Below are positions 7,649 to 10,393 of a stretch of DNA of 10,393 bases, piece by piece; the stretch's first letter is position 1, and every line of letters starts with the position of its first letter. The notes beneath the pieces were generated by a model. That model was not told the origin of the DNA and did no database searches. It saw nothing but the letters and a program-made list of their open reading frames with translations. Source of the DNA: Gracilaria caudata (lineage: Eukaryota; Rhodophyta; Florideophyceae; Gracilariales; Gracilariaceae); NCBI GenBank assembly GCA_030374735.1, contig JASCIV010000910.1, positions 1-10,393 of the forward strand, written 5' to 3'. Made by a program: the position numbers and the translations under genes.

Positions 7649-8659
7649 TCACGGCGACAACGAGATATCGAACTGTGTGGCCAGTTGCGTGGGTCGGTAG
7701 TCGGCTGCATCCGGGCGGTACACGTCGTCGAGGTAGTAGTCTTCGAACGAATTCGCGATGCTCGCCTTGTTGAGGAACGCGCTCAGCAGCGACGACAGCT
7801 TCGGCGAAAGCTGCTCGTACTGCTCCTCTCCAACAAGTTGCGCCGCTTGCATTGTCACCGGTTGCTTCGCGTACACTGTCAGAGTAGATCGTCCCTCCTC
7901 CATCCAAGATGATCCCGCGCCTCCGTCGAAACCCTCAATCGTGAAGTCGCCAATGAAGCCCAGAGATACCAGCTCGCTCAGCACGTTTTCAATGGCGCCC
8001 AGCCAGCGTTGCGGATACAGTCGCGCCGCGTTTGCATCTAATGACAGCGGTTGCGTCTGGAGTGCACGCAACATGTGATCCGCATGTCTCGCCGAAAAGC
8101 GCACACGTGACGCCGCAGACGTGCGCGTCGCTATCACATGCAGCCGCGCATACACCACGAAATTAAACCATCGCTCATTGCCCAAGTCCTCGCGCACGCT
8201 CTGCGCGTCCGAGAAGAACAGTTTGTAAGCGCGTTTCCTCACCTGCTGCTCCTCGCCGTACAGCGCATCCCTCTTCAACAAACGCATGCCCACGGCCACG
8301 TCCGCCAAGCCGTCAAAGTACCAGCGCGCAAACGCCGCGTCCAACGCGCGCCTCGTTAGCGTCTCCTCACTCGACGGAAACACGTTCGGAAAGCGTTGGC
8401 GCACTCGTTTGAGCACGCGCGCCTTATCATCGTCGCCCACCAAAAATCTGAGCCATGCCAGAAACGTGGCGACCGTCGTGACGCCAGTGCCCACCACGAA
8501 CACGCGACGAGACACCGCATCATCATCATCAGCATCATCGTCGTCGCGCACCGGCGTCTGCCCGCAAGCGCGCCACGCGCAAACTCGCCTCGCGCCGCGC
8601 GTCGGCCCGCGCGTCGGCCCGCGCGTCGCCGCGCGCACGCACACGCCAACAAACGCCAT
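7649..8659 (-). CDS. plastid-targeted membrane-anchored protein of unknown function, 336 aa
   Basis: I do not recognise the family. Residues 1-36 are Arg/Ala/Thr-rich without acidic residues, like a transit peptide, and include a TRGP repeat. Residues 39-47 are an Asp run (DDDDADDDD). Residues 53-74 (VFVVGTGVTTVATFLAWLRFLVG region) are one likely membrane helix. The remaining 260 or so residues are a soluble, globular-looking domain with conserved-looking blocks: YFDGLADVAVGMRLLKR (114-130), RWFNFVVYARLHVI (163-176), GFIGDFTIEGFDGG (234-247) and FEDYYLDDVYRPDAADYRPTQ (305-325, with an acidic and tyrosine-rich end). The ATG at 8659 has G at -3 and G at +4. The frame extends to an ATG at 9007, but that adds 116 low-complexity Arg/Ala residues that look like non-coding GC-rich sequence. 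A single-pass thylakoid or envelope protein facing stroma is a reasonable guess from layout only. The gene diverges from the zinc-knuckle gene. Confidence 0.7.
   Translation of the reverse strand: MAFVGVCVRAATRGPTRGPTRGARRVCAWRACGQTPVRDDDDADDDDAVSRRVFVVGTGVTTVATFLAWLRFLVGDDDKARVLKRVRQRFPNVFPSSEETLTRRALDAAFARWYFDGLADVAVGMRLLKRDALYGEEQQVRKRAYKLFFSDAQSVREDLGNERWFNFVVYARLHVIATRTSAASRVRFSARHADHMLRALQTQPLSLDANAARLYPQRWLGAIENVLSELVSLGFIGDFTIEGFDGGAGSSWMEEGRSTLTVYAKQPVTMQAAQLVGEEQYEQLSPKLSSLLSAFLNKASIANSFEDYYLDDVYRPDAADYRPTQLATQFDISLSP
8596..8631. repeat. 12-bp tandem repeat, three copies, in the transit peptide
   Basis: The unit CGCGCGTCGGCC occurs at 8596-8607 and 8608-8619, with a third slightly changed copy at 8620-8631. 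On the coding (minus) strand it yields TRGPTRGPTRGA. The unit is a multiple of three, so expansion or contraction keeps the reading frame and only changes the length of the basic presequence. Confidence 0.8.
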
Positions 8660-9203
8660 CTCCGTGCACACTTCCGCGCGCAAAACCCACGCCCCGCGTA
8701 AAGCGGGCAGAGCTCCCGAAAACTTCCGCACCGCGCGCTTAAAAGCACACCCCCCCTTGCGCACGCATGCGAACGCACGCGCTGTAATTGCGAGACGCGC
8801 GTGAGAGGGGAGGCGGAAAGGGCTGTCACGGCGCACGCGTTGTGGACGCGCGCGCGCGAGTGCAAAAATAGCACGAGCGGCGTTCCAAGGCGCAAAGGCG
8901 CGTTTCTGAAGGTAACAAGCGGGTGCGCGCCTTTTGTGCGCGCCTCGCGTCTCTCCGCGCATCACACCGGTGCGGCATAGCAGCAACGCGCACACCAAAA
9001 AAGGCATCGCAGCGCTTAGCTCTTGCGCCTCCAGCCCCTCGTCCCTTCAACACGCCCCTCTCGCCCGCATCCCGACTGCGCTTGTACCTCCTCCTTCAGC
9101 CCGTCCCCCAAAAGCCAGACCCCTGACCGTTCCCCTCCTCCAAATCTCGCCCCCCTAGCCCCCCTTCTGCGCCTCTTTTCGTGGCTTGCTGCCCGCTTGT
9201 GCC
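8660..9203. promoter_or_regulatory. head-to-head promoter region of plastid protein and zinc-knuckle genes
   Basis: About 544 bases between two divergent ATGs. The left part is extremely CpG-rich, including (CG)6 at 8847-8858. The right part (about 9030-9200) is strongly pyrimidine-rich on the plus strand, with many C3-C6 runs leading to the ATG at 9204. No consensus TATA box is seen. Frames crossing this region on either strand are Arg/Pro/Ala-rich and unsupported. Confidence 0.5.
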
Positions 9204-10364
9204 ATGTACACCATCCCTGCTACGCCCGTGCACTGCTTTGCGCGAGGGTGTGCGCACCGCGACCCCGTGCATTGTCTCATGCGCGTGCCGCCTTTCTACA
9301 TCACCAAGCCCAAACTCGCCTCCTCCGCGCCGTCCACACGTCGCACCTCTTCACCGCCTTTCGATGACGCCTCCGATTGTAGCTCCTCTGAACGAGATTC
9401 TGCAAACAGATGTGGTCGTGCGTCGGATCGTCTCGCCAAATCGCGAGCCACGGGCCAAAGTTATCGCGATAATGAGCGTCAACACATCTTCCGGCTCATC
9501 ACCGCCGTCGAGAAGGGACGTCTTGAAAACTCGCTGTTGTTTGTGTTGTTCACGTACGCCTACAAGCGTCAACGAGCCATGCGTTCTATACCACCACATA
9601 TTCATTCTCATCTGTGGCAACTTCCGAGTGATACTTCGGAGGATTGTGTGCCGTACATGGCCGCCAAGATGTACCCGCTGTCCGCAAAGTCTCAGACGCT
9701 GCTAGGGCAGCGCATGATCTCCGGCGCAATGGCTACCGTATTGCTGGAGTTGATGATGCACCGACGAAACATGTGGGGTACCACTCACGCCATGCACGCC
9801 GACGCCACGCAATGTGACCTCAGTTGTACGCAGCGTTGCGACACGGACCGTCGTCGACGACGACGGCCGCCGTATCGCACCGCCACCACTGCGAGCGATG
9901 CGGACGGCATCGTTCAATTCGCCATCCGCCAATTCAGTCGTGAACGAATCGACCATCGCGACAATGAGAGCGCATTACTGGATCACGTACAGCGTCGACT
10001 CGCACATCTCACCGTGGTGGCGCACAGGTATGATGAATGTGAGGCTACACACGACGCGGTATACTCTCTGAGTGACTTTACGTTTGACGTGAAATTGGTG
10101 GAACGACCGCCGTCGCCGACCACACCGGATGCGGCGGAGTTTGGATCGTGGCTCAAGATGAAGCGCACGGAGGGCGCCAAGCGATGTAGCCGGTGCGGGG
10201 TGCTCAAGATCACGGGCAGTGGACACGGGCGCTCCAAATGTGCGGACGGCTTGAGCATCTCGTCGCACATACCGTATCCGGCGTCGCCGGCGTCGGACGA
10301 GGAGAACGACGACATGGAGCTCGACGAGCTCGATGTCAGGGAGGAGGTGATGCAGGACATGTGA
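9204..10364 (+). CDS. putative nuclear protein with expanded CCHC zinc knuckle, 386 aa
   Basis: No named family recognised. The N-terminus is Cys/His-rich (C11, C16, H18, H23, C24), then comes a Ser-rich disordered stretch (39-66). Residues 90-145 look helical and folded (RQHIFRLITAVEKGRLENSL, FVLFTYAYKRQRAMRS). Residues 150-190 are hydrophobic and methionine-rich. Six consecutive arginines (216-221) could be a nuclear localisation signal. Residues 328-346 contain C-x2-C-G-x8-H-G-R-S-K-C, which keeps the H-x4-C half of a retroviral-type zinc knuckle but widens the middle spacer. The tail (365-381) is acidic. This combination suggests a nucleic-acid-binding nuclear protein, perhaps derived from a mobile element (inference). 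The frame is open from 9186, but that start is TTG; the first ATG is at 9204 with a GCC lead. The 1,161-base uninterrupted length supports a real gene. Confidence 0.6.
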   Translation: MYTIPATPVHCFARGCAHRDPVHCLMRVPPFYITKPKLASSAPSTRRTSSPPFDDASDCSSSERDSANRCGRASDRLAKSRATGQSYRDNERQHIFRLITAVEKGRLENSLLFVLFTYAYKRQRAMRSIPPHIHSHLWQLPSDTSEDCVPYMAAKMYPLSAKSQTLLGQRMISGAMATVLLELMMHRRNMWGTTHAMHADATQCDLSCTQRCDTDRRRRRRPPYRTATTASDADGIVQFAIRQFSRERIDHRDNESALLDHVQRRLAHLTVVAHRYDECEATHDAVYSLSDFTFDVKLVERPPSPTTPDAAEFGSWLKMKRTEGAKRCSRCGVLKITGSGHGRSKCADGLSISSHIPYPASPASDEENDDMELDELDVREEVMQDM

Positions 10365-10393
10365 CGAGCACGCTCGACGGGATGGAGGGGGGG
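10365..10393. other. window end, purine-rich
   Basis: The final bases after the stop codon are G-rich and purine-biased, so the minus strand is pyrimidine-rich, as it is just ahead of other start codons in this window. Too short to interpret. Confidence 0.3.

Noticed and set aside
8660..9007. 116-residue N-terminal extension of the plastid protein, starting at an ATG at 9007
   Set aside because: Low-complexity Arg/Ala/Cys composition typical of translated GC-rich promoter DNA; the ATG at 8659 begins a transit-like peptide in good context. Not fully excluded without transcript data.
9181..9705. Alternative plus-strand frame overlapping the zinc-knuckle gene
   Set aside because: Shorter, Pro/Cys/Arg-rich, lacks a domain; the overlapping 1,161-base frame runs through to the knuckle motif.
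1..10393. tRNA genes, CRISPR arrays, insertion sequences
   Set aside because: No T-loop/anticodon arrangement, no regularly spaced repeats and no transposase or terminal repeats were seen on reading both strands.

Overview
The window looks like nuclear DNA of a photosynthetic eukaryote, most likely a florideophyte-type red alga. This is an inference: there are genes for an F-box protein and a Tim17/22/23-family carrier component, plus two proteins with plastid-transit-like N-termini, one of them mTERF-like. All supported reading frames are single uninterrupted exons in a GC-rich, CpG-rich background, with short intergenic gaps. No rRNA, tRNA, CRISPR array or intact transposon was recognised.

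Layout. Bases 1 to about 3,570 are AT-richer and nearly gene-free. Their one convincing gene (1543-1857, +) has a good TATA box and encodes a 104-residue secreted, glycine-linker, cysteine-rich peptide. At about 3572-3817 (minus) lies a broken remnant resembling the N-terminal thioredoxin-fold half of a glutathione S-transferase. From about 3,830 onward the DNA becomes GC-rich and gene-dense, with strictly alternating gene orientation: Tim17/22/23-like (+, 4098-4463), F-box/VWA (-, 4758-5882), mTERF-like plastid protein (+, 6773-7333), plastid membrane-anchored protein of unknown function (-, 7649-8659), and a probable nuclear zinc-knuckle protein (+, 9204-10364). The genes thus meet tail-to-tail at 4464-4757 and 7334-7648, and share head-to-head promoter regions at 5883-6772 and 8660-9203.

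The genes do not form an obvious pathway. Two point to the plastid, one to mitochondrion or plastid envelope import, one to ubiquitin-ligase adaptor work, one to the nucleus, and one to the outside of the cell. The most interesting items are the secreted cysteine-rich peptide with regular C-x6-C spacing, the F-box plus VWA fusion with a complete MIDAS site, the short mTERF-like protein ending in a tight four-cysteine motif, and the expanded CCHC zinc-knuckle protein. Start codons were chosen as ATG only. Several longer frames would need TTG or GTG starts, which is not credible for a nuclear gene.
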